Assembly (NCBI GenBank): GCA_036873135.1
Contig: JAPTYO010000010.1
Location: forward strand, 16,552,772 to 16,616,771
DNA length: 64,000 bases
Direction: 5' to 3'
Origin: Clarkia xantiana subsp. parviflora
Taxonomy: Eukaryota; Streptophyta; Magnoliopsida; Myrtales; Onagraceae
This document shows positions 22,542 to 33,639 of this stretch, in pieces (within the stretch, counting starts at the first letter, position 1; each line of letters opens with the position of its first letter). The position numbers and the translations under genes are program-made. The notes below the pieces were generated by a model, which was not told the origin of the DNA, did no database searches, and was given only the letters and a program-made list of their open reading frames with translations.

Positions 22542-24376
22542 CTTAAAAATTATAAATATATACATGACTAGCTACTAGTGTAGTTTTCTAACAAATAATA
22601 ATGATTACGCATAAATTATAATAGTTTTTTTCCACGGTCCATGCACAAGTTATTAAATCATAAAAATCTCCAACCATGAACCAAATTTTATATTAATTAG
22701 GGGATATATATATAAAAATGTATACGATGAAATGGAGTAGAAAGTTTGCTTAATTATTATTATTATGTATATATATGATCAATCACAGTCGTGAATTAAC
22801 GGCTAGCTATATGGTGGCTCTTTGCATGCAAAGACGTACGTACATGTGTTGGCACGTAAAAGAAGATGGTGGACAGGTATATAAGAATTAAAAACATAAG
22901 AAATTAACCTCAACCCTTAAATCCAAAACTACAATAATTTCGACACGGTCGTTGATTTTGGCTTCTTCCCCTTTTCTAGGTTTTTTATTTAATTTGTCGA
23001 ATTAAAGAGAGGGACCGGACTCTTCATGTGTACAGTGCTGGTGGATACAATAAATAAATCAATCATTATAAGAAATCTGATTATTGCGTGAGTGGTTTAT
23101 TTGTTAGTGATATATATTACATATTTGTAAGAAAATTTTGAAAAATTCTTTCATGTACAACATTTAAAAAATTATAAAGAAATAACTTCTAATAAAAAAA
23201 ATGGCTGGAAATCTATGAAGAAAATTTCTTATAGAATTTTAAGTTATATAAGGAATTACTCTAAACAAATTAATAAATACCTTAAAATTTCTTATAATTT
23301 GTAAGATATTGCTTCAAAGAAAAAAACGTCATTACAAATTATTAATATTTTTTAGTGGATTTCATATTTATTTTGAACGCCATAGTGGTAAAAGTAAAAA
23401 ATGCCAAATCAAATTAGAAGACGGAATTATGTTTAATAGCTTCTTGACTATATTTATCATTGATGGGGTACATTGGCAGTACTAGTGTATGCGCTGATTT
23501 GTTTACTAAGTTTTATTAGAAAAGTATCAGACCGTAAGTAGAATAGTTCGAACAATACATAACCGGATGAATCTAGCTAAGGCACTGCTAACATATTTAT
23601 TCTGATTTATTATTGGCAAAAAAAAAAAAAAAAAGGTAGACGGAAGTTGTGCGGGTAAAAAATAACTGTTATATTTATTTGATACATTTTTTTCTTATAT
23701 CTAAATGTTATTAGTTCCATTAAATTTTCCTCCAATTTTATGTTCAATGTTAATTAATGTTGAAGTGCTATAATAAAAAAATTGATACATGAAAATAAAA
23801 AAATTGATCATATAAAAAACCATATGCCTGTGTTCATCGTCTTTAGTGTGTGTTTTAATTTGTCGTGTTCACCATCAATTTTTTTTTAAACGTTGAACCT
23901 TAGCAACTCATGGGTTTGATTTTTGAAAAAAACATTGGACAATAGAACAAGATGAAAGCCATAAGATGAATATAATGATAAATATTGAAAACATATATTA
24001 CGTCATTTTTTTAATCGATCTCGTCATTTTTTTTCAACGTTCTTTGACCATAAATTACTTACCAAATTTATTTATACATATATATCATCTGCTAAATTAA
24101 CCATAATTTACTAATTTACCATGATAATGAAGTACTATACGGTCTATACCTAATAAAAAAAAATTAAAATTATTATTATTCTTATTATTCGGATACGTTG
24201 GGAGTTGAGTATAGTGGCCCAAGCACGCAGATTAGGCCTACTGACATTAAAATGATTTAATGCTTATAATTGGGAGTCTAAACTCCTAACATGTTTCGAC
24301 GGCATGGCATGGACCGACCTACTTACTAGCTAGAGAGTAGATTATCGAGCGTACAATCGTACAAATATACTAGCTA
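21983..24376. other. AT-rich intergenic DNA
   Basis: No convincing gene is present. There is a (TA)n run at 22502-22540 and a poly-A run near 23620. All open frames are short and unlike any family I recognise. Confidence 0.6.
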
Positions 24377-24384
24377 GTTGTACC

Positions 24385-24598
24385 TAGGGCCGGCAATGGT
24401 GCGGTGAAAATCAAATAACCATGGTTATTCGCACCATTTACCGCAGTGGTTAACCGCACCATTATGGTGAGGGGCGGTTATGGTGATGAATCTTGTAACC
24501 GCAATGGTTATGGTTATGGTATTCAGTCCATAACCGCGGTTATAACCATCACCTCTATATATATAATATTAATATATATATTACTAGTACTTATATTG

Positions 24599-24642
<44 letters not shown>

Positions 24643-25078
24643 TTTAATTATTAATCAAATATTATAATTATTATTATGTTCCCTTTCCCACCTACCATTT
24701 TTTGTCTATATTTCTTATTATTAGGTAACCATGATTAGAAGTGATGGCGAATAAGGATCGATGATCGCAAGTGATAGGCGATTGAAGATGTGTTTTTTTT
24801 AATTAAGTGAACAATGAAGTTATATTTAATTTGGATTTCGTGTATAAAACAAATGAATTGTTTACTTTTATTGTATGAAACAATGATGTTGTATTAGTTT
24901 GAATGATTGTGGTTAAATGGTTTAATCGTGGTTAAAAACCATGGTTATGGTTATGGTTATGGTATGAAGAATTATAACCGCAGTGGTTATGGTTATGGTT
25001 ATGGTATGAGTGAAAAAAATATGGTATGGTTATGGTATTAGTGCTATTCGCACCATACCCTCACCATCGCCATCCCTA
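24385..25078. mobile_element. hAT-type MITE with perfect 8-bp TSD
   Basis: The ends are TAGGGCCGGCAATGG and, reversed, TAGGGATGGCGATGG. The 8-bp TSD GTTGTACC is present at 24377-24384 and 25079-25086. Sub-terminal regions are packed with GGTTATGGTTATGGTA and AACCGC-type words on both sides. The 694-bp interior has a (TA)n run (24600-24640) and no transposase. Confidence 0.92.
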
Positions 25079-25086
25079 GTTGTACC

Positions 25087-25906
25087 GTGTACGCTTGCCT
25101 TTTTTTTTTTAAAAAAAAAAAAAATACAATAATTATTCTTTTCAAATAAGATTTGAGTAAATCCTTAGAATAGGCTATTTGGCATTTGTCAAAATTATTT
25201 TCAAACTTTTTCGGAAACCTCTTAATATATGTTTTTTTTTTCAATTATTTATATTTTTTATTTTACATCTCAAAATTTATATTTTGTTACAATTGATCCT
25301 AAATTGAATTATAATACAAGTAATATATTAAAAAAATTAAAAAAAATAAAGGTGATTTTATGTAAAAGTTACAAAGTCAAAAAATAATAAAAAAAATTCA
25401 CGAGTTTTTTCTTTACATTTTAAGCATATAAAATTATATAAAAATTAGAGATTGAAAAAAGAACGGATAAAGTAATTTAAATTTGGAAAATCAATAAAAT
25501 AAATTTAAGAATGAATTTTAGTTTGTATATTTTTTATGCTCTTAACGTGAATAGTATATTTGTTTCAAAATTTATTTATTTTAAATTTTATCTTTTAATT
25601 TCACACATTTTTTAAGAATTAATATCTACAAAATATATATATATATATATATATGTTTATTTTGTAATGTTCATTTTCATCATTTACATTAATTAATTAT
25701 TTTTTACTTTCATTTTCTTTTATTTATATAATGTAAACTTTATAATACAAAGCACATCGCCTTTGTCAGGAAGCGATTTATAGCAATATCACCTGATCTT
25801 GGGAAACTAAGCACTCCCGTGAGTTGTTTTGCTAACTAAGCATATTTAGTTTGTAAATACAGAAATATGCACCTGAATTTGAAATTGTCAAATTTGAGCA
25901 AACCGT
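25087..25906. other. AT-rich intergenic DNA
   Basis: Mostly A/T-rich with homopolymer and (TA)n runs (25634-25653). No gene is seen. Confidence 0.6.
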
Positions 25907-25960
25907 CAACTCCCATTCGAGGGTTTGACAGGAGTTTTCAGTCAAACCCTAGACTGGGAG
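25907..25960. repeat. Imperfect palindrome at the CACTA insertion site
   Basis: CTCCCATTCGAGGGTTTGAC faces GTCAAACCCTAGACTGGGAG over a loop of about 12 bases. The CACTA element starts at the last base of this palindrome. A related palindrome occurs at 31064-31124. Confidence 0.7.
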
Positions 25961-26934
25961 CACTAGTAGACATTTTAGCGACAGGCATATCCTGTCGCTA
26001 CAAGGCCAAACTCCTGTCGCTAAAACTTTTAGCGATAGGAATTTTCCTGTCGCTATCTTATCCTTAAAGGTCTCGCCACTAATAATACTAGCGACATATT
26101 ACTCATCCTGTCGCTAGATTGACAGGAAATACTGTCATTAGTTACTAGCGACTGTATTTCCTGTTGATAATTATTAGCGACAGAAAATACCTGTCGTTAA
26201 TTTTTAGTAGGAAATACCTGTTATTAATTATTAGTGGCAGTAAATACCTGTCGTTAATTTTTAGTAGAAAATACCTGTCATTAATTAATAGCGACAACCT
26301 GTCGCTAAAAGCCTTTATCAACATGCATGAATAATTTGGATTTTAGTTACATGCTTTCCTGTCGCTAAACCACCAACTTCGGATTTGAATAAATTATTAT
26401 TTTTCTATTTCCATCCGGAAAAAAACAATATAAGTAACTGTATAAATGACTATCATTAATAATATACAATTTTCATAATAATCCATATTTACCTTTTATG
26501 TACATAATTAGCCAGAATAAGACCGGAAAGAGAGCACCGCTGCAATATCTGGAAGAAGTTTTAATTTCATGATGACATAAAACCTCCTGAGAATTTTTAG
26601 ATCCTATTGAATGATAGTGCCATACTGCAAGGAACATAAATTACCGCATTATAATACTCTTGAATTACCACATCATGAATTCTATCAGAAATTCAAGTAC
26701 AAGGACAACTAATTTACAAGGAACATAAAAAGACAATATCTATTTAAAAAAAATGTTTATGTTTACATAAAATGATGCTTATATATTCTATTTTATCTAG
26801 AGAACAAAAATGATATCCAGGAGAAGCAATAAAATATTTAAAACAAAAATGTTTATGACTTAATGAATTAACCTAGAAAAGAAGTATACACAAAGGTGTA
26901 CAGGAGAATAGTTAGAAGTTTTTCCAAGATGGGA

Positions 26935-27405
26935 TACATGCATTAATAATAGAATCTGAAACAAACCCATTTAGATGTCAAGGAAAGGAAGAGGCAGAAA
27001 CAATGTTGCCTCTGACTATGAACCAACTGCTTTGGCAAGCATTGTCTCTTGCGGTGATTAATATTGAACTGAATGAGCAAATAATATTCTGTTTTTAGAC
27101 TACCCTCCATTAGTGCTTGTTTTGCCTTATCCAGACCAGCTAGGAAATTATGGCAAGAAAATAAAAATAATGAAAGGAAAAACCACTAACAAATAACAAA
27201 AAAAAAAGGTTAAACAATATCTATCTCACCGACATCTTCCCATTTCACTCATGATTTTCCATCCACAATTGAAGTATTTATCATATCAACTAATTTCGTG
27301 TCATAGCTATCACCAGATCCTTGCGTAGGCTTAGCAGTAGCCAATTCTCTACCAGTTTGTGAAGGATTTTGGATTCCGACCCTCCTAGCATTTGATGGTA
27401 ACTGC
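26935..27405 (-). pseudogene. Captured fragments of a spastin-like AAA ATPase gene
   Basis: Read on the minus strand from right to left, several short pieces match plant spastin/katanin-like AAA ATPases in the right order. RVGIQNPSQTGRELATAK and YDTKLVDMINTSIVDGK come first, followed by a TGA stop, then VKWEDVG ending at a GTGAGA donor (about 27226-27403). AGLDKAKQALMEG lies at about 27110-27155. TMLAKAVGS, a stop, SEATLF and SASSF follow at about 26945-27035, just after the Walker A region of the family. The family uses ATP to sever microtubules or remodel complexes. Stops, missing exons and the lack of a Walker A loop make this nonfunctional. The assignment rests on remembered family motifs. 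Confidence 0.65.
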
Positions 27406-27419
27406 AGCTACATGGAAAT

Positions 27420-27500
27420 GTAGCACTGAGGTTCAAAACCCATGTCGAGCTCCAGCATTCTGTCAACTTCATCTATAGCCAATTATTTGATCACTTTCTG
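27420..27500 (-). pseudogene. DEAD-box helicase-like exon fragment
   Basis: The minus strand reads LAIDEVDRMLELDMGFEPQC. This resembles motif II of DEAD-box RNA helicases (DEADRMLDMGFEPQ), with Ala changed to Val. A TTTCTGCTGCAG acceptor-like sequence precedes it. It lies directly beside the AAA ATPase fragment, as if two genes had been sampled. It is short, so chance or an alternative source is possible. Confidence 0.45.
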
Positions 27501-28059
27501 TCTGCAGCAGAAAATGTGGAGTATCACCATGTAAGTAGTAAGAATTATTAAGATTACTTATGAAAAAAATAAGGATAGGCACTGAGCAACTGTAACAAGC
27601 AACTATTCAATGGTGCCCTCACCGGTCCGATTCTGATAACACCCGAGATTAGAGCAGTATTATCATAACCGGACCGGGCATCAAACCGGTGAGGGCACCC
27701 AGTTCGACCATTTTTTTTTTATCACATTATATAATATATGTTTTTCTAGAATTGACGGGCTTAATCCAACGTAACATTGGCCTAATAGCATTAGTGTTTT
27801 TTTTTCCAAGCCCAACAGCATTAGTGTGTACTCATTCCCTTATGCCCCTGAAGTGAATTCCCTTCTTCTTCTTCGTTTTTTTTCCGATCTATTCTATAGT
27901 CTACACAACAGAGCTGATATATCACATTTTGCAAGTATTGGTGACTCTATTCGTTTCCATTCATTTCTTCATATCCTTGCCTCCCTTTCGTTCGTTCCCC
28001 TTCCCTCATTTCCTTCCCCCTTTCTCCCTTCCTTCATATTTGGCGGTGGAGGGCTCAAG

Positions 28060-28150
28060 CTCGGGCGACATGCACGGAGGCGAGGCGGGCGACATGCACG
28101 GAGGCGAGGCGCCGTGGCGGTGGCGTGGCGGCGGCGTGGCGGCGTTGCAA
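28060..28150 (+). repeat. GC-rich short tandem repeats
   Basis: There are two copies of CGACATGCACGGAGGCGAGG followed by GGCGGTGGCGTGGCGGCG-type repeats. The local GC content is far above the surroundings. It may be a captured first-exon fragment; its source is not identified. Confidence 0.6.
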
Positions 28151-28273
28151 TTGCAACACGGCAGGCGATTCGACAGGCGTTCCCCATCCGTTGATCTTTT
28201 CAGCAGTCTGCTTAGCAAAAAATCATGTACAAGATGAGATTTTGTGATTGGGTGAGAAAAATTGGAGCCATAT

Positions 28274-28717
28274 TGATGTAGGAGATCTTGAATTGTCAGA
28301 TTTTGGCAAGAGAGTACATTATTTCATGCGGAAACAACGATATGAGCAAGGCCTATAGTAAACTATGGAATAGACGTTTTTTGGCCAAATTCCTTCATTT
28401 AGGGAGTCAAAATTTCGGTTTTATGTTTCTTCGGGTCTTTTTTGTAATTTATCAGTTTTGTTAGGGTCTGTTTGCAACTTTCGAATTTTTACCTAGGTTT
28501 AGGATTTTTTTTTTTTCAGTATTTAAGATATGTTTAGCCGTCATTTACATCCAGTTTATTGACATATGAAAAAAACTGAGGTTTTCCTCTACCTTGCGTC
28601 AAATTCTCGACATTCTTTGAATCAACGAGTTCTTGCGCCTTCTATCCATCAAATTCTCGGTATTCTCATAGAATCAACGAGTTTTTGTCTCATCTATCCA
28701 CATCACACGCTGCATCA
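28274..28717 (+). repeat. 5' LTR of the TRIM-like element
   Basis: Runs TGATGTAGGAGAT...CTGCATCA, paired with 29118-29557. It is related to reverse-oriented copies at 30330-31013. Confidence 0.88.
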
Positions 28718-28746
28718 GATTGGTATCAGAGCAGAAGATTCTGCGT

Positions 28747-29077
28747 GATGTCGTTCCTTGATAGGCTGGCACCAGATCATACCAGAACTGCTGTTGTTCT
28801 TGATAATCCAATTTATGATGAGTAAGTTGAAGATGAAGATGTCGCAGTGATGATCAACCATCACCCCACCTTCCATGATCCTGAATTCATCATCTCCCCG
28901 ACCGCCAGAAGCGAAATCGAAGGTCTCTTAACCTCTGATTTCGGGTACAAGCCACATGGAAAATCAACCTCAACGTCGGCACCCAGATTACACTCGAACA
29001 CCGCTTCACGTGAAAATTTTTATGATGGTCTGGCTGAGTGTGTTCTTCTTCCTGCTTCCTATTACTGGTCTTCCTAG
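28747..29077 (+). pseudogene. Short ORF in the TRIM-like element, one stop
   Basis: The frame from ATG 28747 has words such as SFLDRLAPDH, a TAA near 28820, and continues in phase from about 28847 to TAG 29075-29077. It fills most of the 400-bp interior. I recognise no domain. It could be a gag remnant or captured DNA. Confidence 0.3.
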
Positions 29078-29117
29078 CGCAAGATTCGATGGCGAATCTT
29101 CTCTTCCCCGGAGAGAA

Positions 29118-29557
29118 TGGTGTGGGAGATATTGAATTATCAGATTTTGGCGAGCGAGTACATTATTTCATGCGGAAACGACGATCTCAGATAAAACCAT
29201 AGTAAACTATATGATTGACATTTTTGGCCAAATTCCTTCATCTAGGGGGTCAAAATTACAGTTTTATGTTTATTCGGGTCTTTTTTTTTGTAATTTATCA
29301 GTTTTGTTAGGGTCTGTTTGCAACTTTCGGATTTTTACCCAGGTCTAGAGTTTTTGTTTTCAATATTTAAGATATGTTTAGCCGTCATTTACATTCAGTT
29401 TATTGATATATGAAAAAACTGAGGTTTTTCTCTACCTTGCGTCAAATTCTCGGCATTCTTTGAATCAACGAGTTCTTGCGCCTTCTATCCATCAAATTCT
29501 CGGTATTCTCATAGAATCAACGAGTCTTTGTTCCATCTTTCCCATCATTCTGCATCA
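29118..29557 (+). repeat. 3' LTR of the TRIM-like element
   Basis: Runs TGGTGTGGGAGAT...CTGCATCA and is followed directly by the CATAT TSD. Confidence 0.88.
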
Positions 29558-30329
29558 CATATGTAGAGTATATTCAACGGGCTAGCAGAAGGGAGACTAT
29601 GAGAATGGTGATGGTGATGGTGATTAGCCGCCGCCATGTTTGGCTTCGATTCCTTGATTTAGGCTCCAAGATATCTCTCAAAATCGTACGGTTCGCTAAA
29701 AATCGCTGTTTGAACTGGGTTCGACTCCTTACCGGTCTTTTTAGCTGACCGGACTGTTTAGGTGCCCGGTTCCCGATCCAATCTGATCGGACCGCCGGTC
29801 CAGTTCTGATAACACTGGATTAGGGTTAGTAAATGTAAATGAGAAGAGAGAGACGATTAGAATTGTCGTCAATCAGCTAGTACGTTAGGACTCAGGAGAG
29901 ATATCTTGGAGCCTGTAGGGCTAGGCTGGCTACTAAAACATGGGCTTCATATGATATACTTAGGCTTACGTATTTTTTTTAAATAAATTATTATTAGTAA
30001 ATGTAGCGACGAGATTTATAAGCCTGTCGATAAAGTGTACCAAATAATAGCGACGGGGTAAATATTCAGTCGTTAAACAGACTTTTAGCGACATGAATTC
30101 GAATCTGTCGCTAGTAATATGTCATTAATATCCATTTTTCTAGTAGTGGAGTCTAGGGTTTGACCTCGAGTTTGACCTAAGTTTGAAATTAAAAAAAAAA
30201 AAACTAACTTCCAGCATTAATAAAAACATAAAAAAAAAACCACCATCCAATATTTAAATTGATCTTAACATTTAAAATACAAACTATAGAATCTTGTTTT
30301 TTCAAATCCAAAAAAAAAAAAAAACATTA

Positions 30330-31013
30330 ATTAACACTACAGACAAAATATATAATAGATAATCAACGTCTCTATTTTTCATTAATAATTTCAAAACTGA
30401 ATACTAAGACTGCTAAATAGAGTTTATATAGAGAAAGCTAAAACCATAACCCTAGATAATTCAAAAATTAACAAATAAATAAAAAAAAAACCGAAAATTG
30501 ACAAAAAAAAAAAAAAGACCTAAAGAAACATACATTGCAATTTTAACTTTCTAGACGAAGGAATTTGACCGAAAAACACTAAACATTATAGCAAGCTATA
30601 TGTCTTTCTCAGATCGCCATTTCCGCATGAAAAACTGCATTCGCACGCCAAAATTCGACACTTCAAAATCTCCCACATACTTTGACGCAGGATTGAGGCA
30701 AACCTCGATTTTTCATTAATAGTTCCAAAATTGAATACTAAGACTAGTAAACAGAGTTTATATAGAGAAAGCTAAAATCCTAATCCTAGCTAATTCCGAA
30801 ATTAACAAATAAATCCAACAAAATCGAACTTTGATTAAAAAAAAAAAAACTTAAAGAAACATAATTGCAATTTTAACCCTCTAAACGAAGGAATTTGGCC
30901 GAAAAACGTTGAACTTTATAGTAAACTATAGGTCTTTCTCAGATCGCCGTTTCCACATGTAATATTGTATTCGCACGCCAAAATCCGACACTCCAAAATT
31001 TCCCACAGCACCT
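30330..31013 (-). repeat. Two tandem copies related to the TRIM LTR, reverse orientation
   Basis: Two units of about 330-340 bp (about 30330-30684 and 30685-31013) read on the minus strand as GTGGGA.ATTTT.GA.TGTCG, TTTTGGCGTGCGAAT, GGCCAAATTCCTTCG and CTATATAAACTCTG. The order matches the LTRs at 28274 and 29118. They lie outside the CACTA element. Each contains a TATA-like CTATATAAA. Confidence 0.7.
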
Positions 31014-31063
31014 AGCCAAAAAAAAAAATATATATATGTTTGACCAAAATATTGGTCTAACCC

Positions 31064-31124
31064 TCAACTCCCATTCCAGGGTTTGACCAATATTTTGGTC
31101 AAACCCTCGACTAGGAGTTAAGGG
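31064..31124. repeat. Palindrome related to the CACTA target site
   Basis: AACTCCCATTCCAGGGTTTG and its partner CAAACCCTCGACTAGGAGTT enclose ACCAATATTTTGGT, giving a stem of over 20 bp. It shares CTCCCATTC and GGGTTTGAC with 25907-25960. Confidence 0.8.
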
Positions 31125-32412
31125 TATGCCTATATGTGTAATTTTCAACTTTACATGCTCAATTTTGTATTTTAGTATTATAATATGCTTATTTTGGTAA
31201 TTTTCTCTACTCCCGTTAGGCTCAGTTGCTTTCATTCATGTTGTTTAAACTGGAATTTTGTTATTTGATTTGTGTACTTATGTAGTTTGATTTTATTGAA
31301 TGGAATACTTTGCCTAAAAAATATACTGAAAAGTAAATAATATATATAATTTTTTTTTAAAAAAAGACTTACTTTGAAAAATTAGTTTCTAAACAAGCCT
31401 GATTTGAGAAATAATTTGATGGGTAGACCTATTTTGAAAACTCACTCGATAAGACTATGTTAAGTGAAAAGATATATTTTGATTTATGCAATATGTTTTA
31501 AAACAATGGTAACTGGTATTTATTTCAACCATTTGTCCACAATTGTCGCTAAATACATCTAAAAAAATAACCAAACAGTTTTTAAAGTATTATAACTAAG
31601 ACGTAATGACTTATAATAATGTTACAATTGAGTCAAATCGGACTCAACCGATCGGGAATCCATTGAGTCACAATCGATCGGGAATCCATTGAGTCACAAT
31701 TGAGTTGGTACTTATTGTATCATTAGTATAAGTTATTAGATTAGATCTTGCTTTTGATATTTAAATATTTATTTTGTTAATTTTGTAAATTTAAAGTATA
31801 TTTGATGATAATTTTGAACAATAATTAAAGTAAGTACTAATTTTGAACATCCATCCTCTTTGTTTACTTTGTATAAGAAGATCTATCATCCATCATTAGT
31901 TGTATGTATATGTACATTTTCGTTATGAGTAATAAATGAAGTTTTTGCTGAAAAAAAAAAACGTAGATTTACCAAGTGATAAGAAAAACAACCTTAAATA
32001 AAATCTCGGCCCATATGTTTCACCCACATTTGAAAATTGGACTGAATTTTGAACAAGTAAGGTGGTCGGTTCCCGATCCAATCAAGTTCAATCCAGTTTT
32101 AGCATAAAAAGTACCCAAATTTTATTATAAATATCATGCCTAACACAGTATTACTATTATTAGTTTTTAATTTAAACTGGAAAGTACCCAAATTTTACCA
32201 GTTCGATCCGACCCAATTCTATTTTCATTAGTTAAATCTGGTTCAGTGTGCATTCTACTATTTGAGTAGAACATGACTGTTTGTCAGGCAGATTCAAGGC
32301 CCAACTCGATATGAATGCCTGTCCAGTCCGTTTATTTAATATATGGGCTGTCTTTCAGTCCTTATATGAGTTCATCAATACGGCCCATAATAAAATGGGT
32401 TAACAAGTCTTC
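31125..32412. other. AT-rich intergenic DNA
   Basis: No gene is recognised. At 31665-31705 there is a short direct repeat, CGATCGGGAATCCATTGAGT, in two copies. Confidence 0.6.
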
Positions 32413-32829
32413 TGATCCATGATGTTTGACCAATTTTGGGTTTTGGTTCATAATATTTTTTTGGCATAGTTTTGGTACCATATGTTTGCATATTTTTCTA
32501 GATTTGGTCCGACCGTTACATTCCGTCCATTTTTTCCGTTAGGTGGCATGTGCAAGTCACGTGATCCACCATAAACTTTCATTTTTGTTCAAATTTGGGG
32601 GAATTGACACCCTAAACCTAGTTCTATGAGTCAATTCCTCCAAATTTAAACAAAATTGAAAGTTTAGGGTTGTATCATGTGATTTGCACATGTCACTTAA
32701 CGTTTAAAATGGACAAAATGTAACGGTTGGACTAAAACTAGAAAAATCTGCAAACATATGGTACCAAAACTAGGCAAAAAATAAAACATCATAGACCAAA
32801 ACTCAAAAATGGTCAAATGTCATGGACCA
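32413..32829. mobile_element. Foldback MITE, almost entirely palindromic
   Basis: The two ~205-bp halves are inverted copies. The left half has TGATCCATGATGTTTGACCA, TTTTGGTACCATATGTTTGC and GACCGTTACATTC; the right half carries their complements in reverse order. The halves meet near 32622. No TSD was confirmed. A transcript across it would fold into a long hairpin. Confidence 0.8.
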
Positions 32830-33639
32830 TGATGGTATTGTGGTCAAACATGACATATTATAAAGATTTGAGGATAAATTTCCAATGTTTTGCGGAACGA
32901 ACATACATAGTACTGATCGAATCAATGAATGGATAACAGAGATTATCAGGTCCCACTTACTTCGAGTGGGAGAATTGATACAGCATAAGTGATTGATATG
33001 GTATATGATGATACAAAAGTCTTCATAATAAATCCAGTGAGAGAGCTTACTCCCCTTCACATATAATCATCACTAAATACAAATGCGAATCAAGTCGGAC
33101 CTGACAATCAAGAACGCTGAATTAATACAACTGCCCATTATTCCTAGTGGGAGGGAAAAACGACCAACTTGGTTCCTGATCCTAGTAATCAAGGAATACA
33201 TCCCGGAGATAAAATTCCAAGACCGAAAGGTCATCCTGAAAAAGTTGTTGATCAGAGTTCAAGCACTGCCATTCTTCCCAGTGGGAGTGATGCTCCGATA
33301 AGAAGCATTATTCTGAGTGGGAGTACCGATCAGACTAGAGATGGGATTAACGAGCCTAGACATAGTCAAAGGCAACGAACTTCTCTCGAGAAGTGTCCTA
33401 TCGAATAATATTTGTTAAAACATCTTAACATTCGTTCTCGAATCAGTGAAGGTTCAGCAAAGCAAGGGAAGGACCTCAAAACGAGGGAATGGAGGAGAAC
33501 AATGGAGGATGAAATATGCCTAAATAAGAACAAATTCGGTTATGGTCCTTAGTTGATTGATCTGTTAACCGCATAACTAGAAAGTGAAATTTTAGAATTC
33601 ACTACTGATGGAAAGTTGAGTGGTTCAAAACTCAAATGA

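Larger units (their letters stand above)
28274..29557 (+). mobile_element. TRIM-like mini LTR retrotransposon
   Basis: LTRs of 444 and 440 bp (28274-28717 and 29118-29557) flank a 400-bp interior. The TSD CATAT is perfect (28269-28273 and 29558-29562). An initiator-Met PBS (TGGTATCAGAGC) sits at 28721-28732, and a short purine stretch (GGAGAGAA) precedes the second LTR. The LTRs are roughly 92% identical by eye, so this insertion is older than the one at 15.5-21.7 kb. At 1.28 kb it is far below autonomous size. Confidence 0.88.
27655..29817. mobile_element. hAT-like element nested in the CACTA element
   Basis: It starts CAGTATTATCATAACCGG and ends, reversed, CAGTGTTATCAGAACTGG. An 8-bp TSD with one mismatch flanks it: GATTAGAG (27647-27654) and GATTAGGG (29818-29825). 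The termini match the independent element at 62597-63076. An extra inverted end fragment (27611-27642) lies just outside. The interior has a GC-rich block and a complete TRIM-like LTR element, and no transposase. Confidence 0.75.
25961..30148. mobile_element. CACTA element carrying host gene fragments
   Basis: It starts CACTAGTAGA and ends TCTAGTAGTG. The 3-bp TSD GAG lies at 25958-25960 and 30149-30151. Both sub-terminal zones hold many direct and inverted TAGCGACAGG-type words (about 25976-26360 and 30003-30112), the usual transposase-binding arrays of CACTA elements. No CACTA transposase (TNPD/TNPA-like) is seen, so it is non-autonomous. The interior holds exon-like pieces of an AAA ATPase gene and a DEAD-box-like piece (26930-27500, minus) and a nested hAT-like element (27655-29817). 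Confidence 0.9.

Noticed and set aside
27826..28237. Overlapping ORFs across the GC-rich block in the hAT-like element
   Set aside because: Several frames on both strands are open only because of GGCG repeats; no domain recognised.
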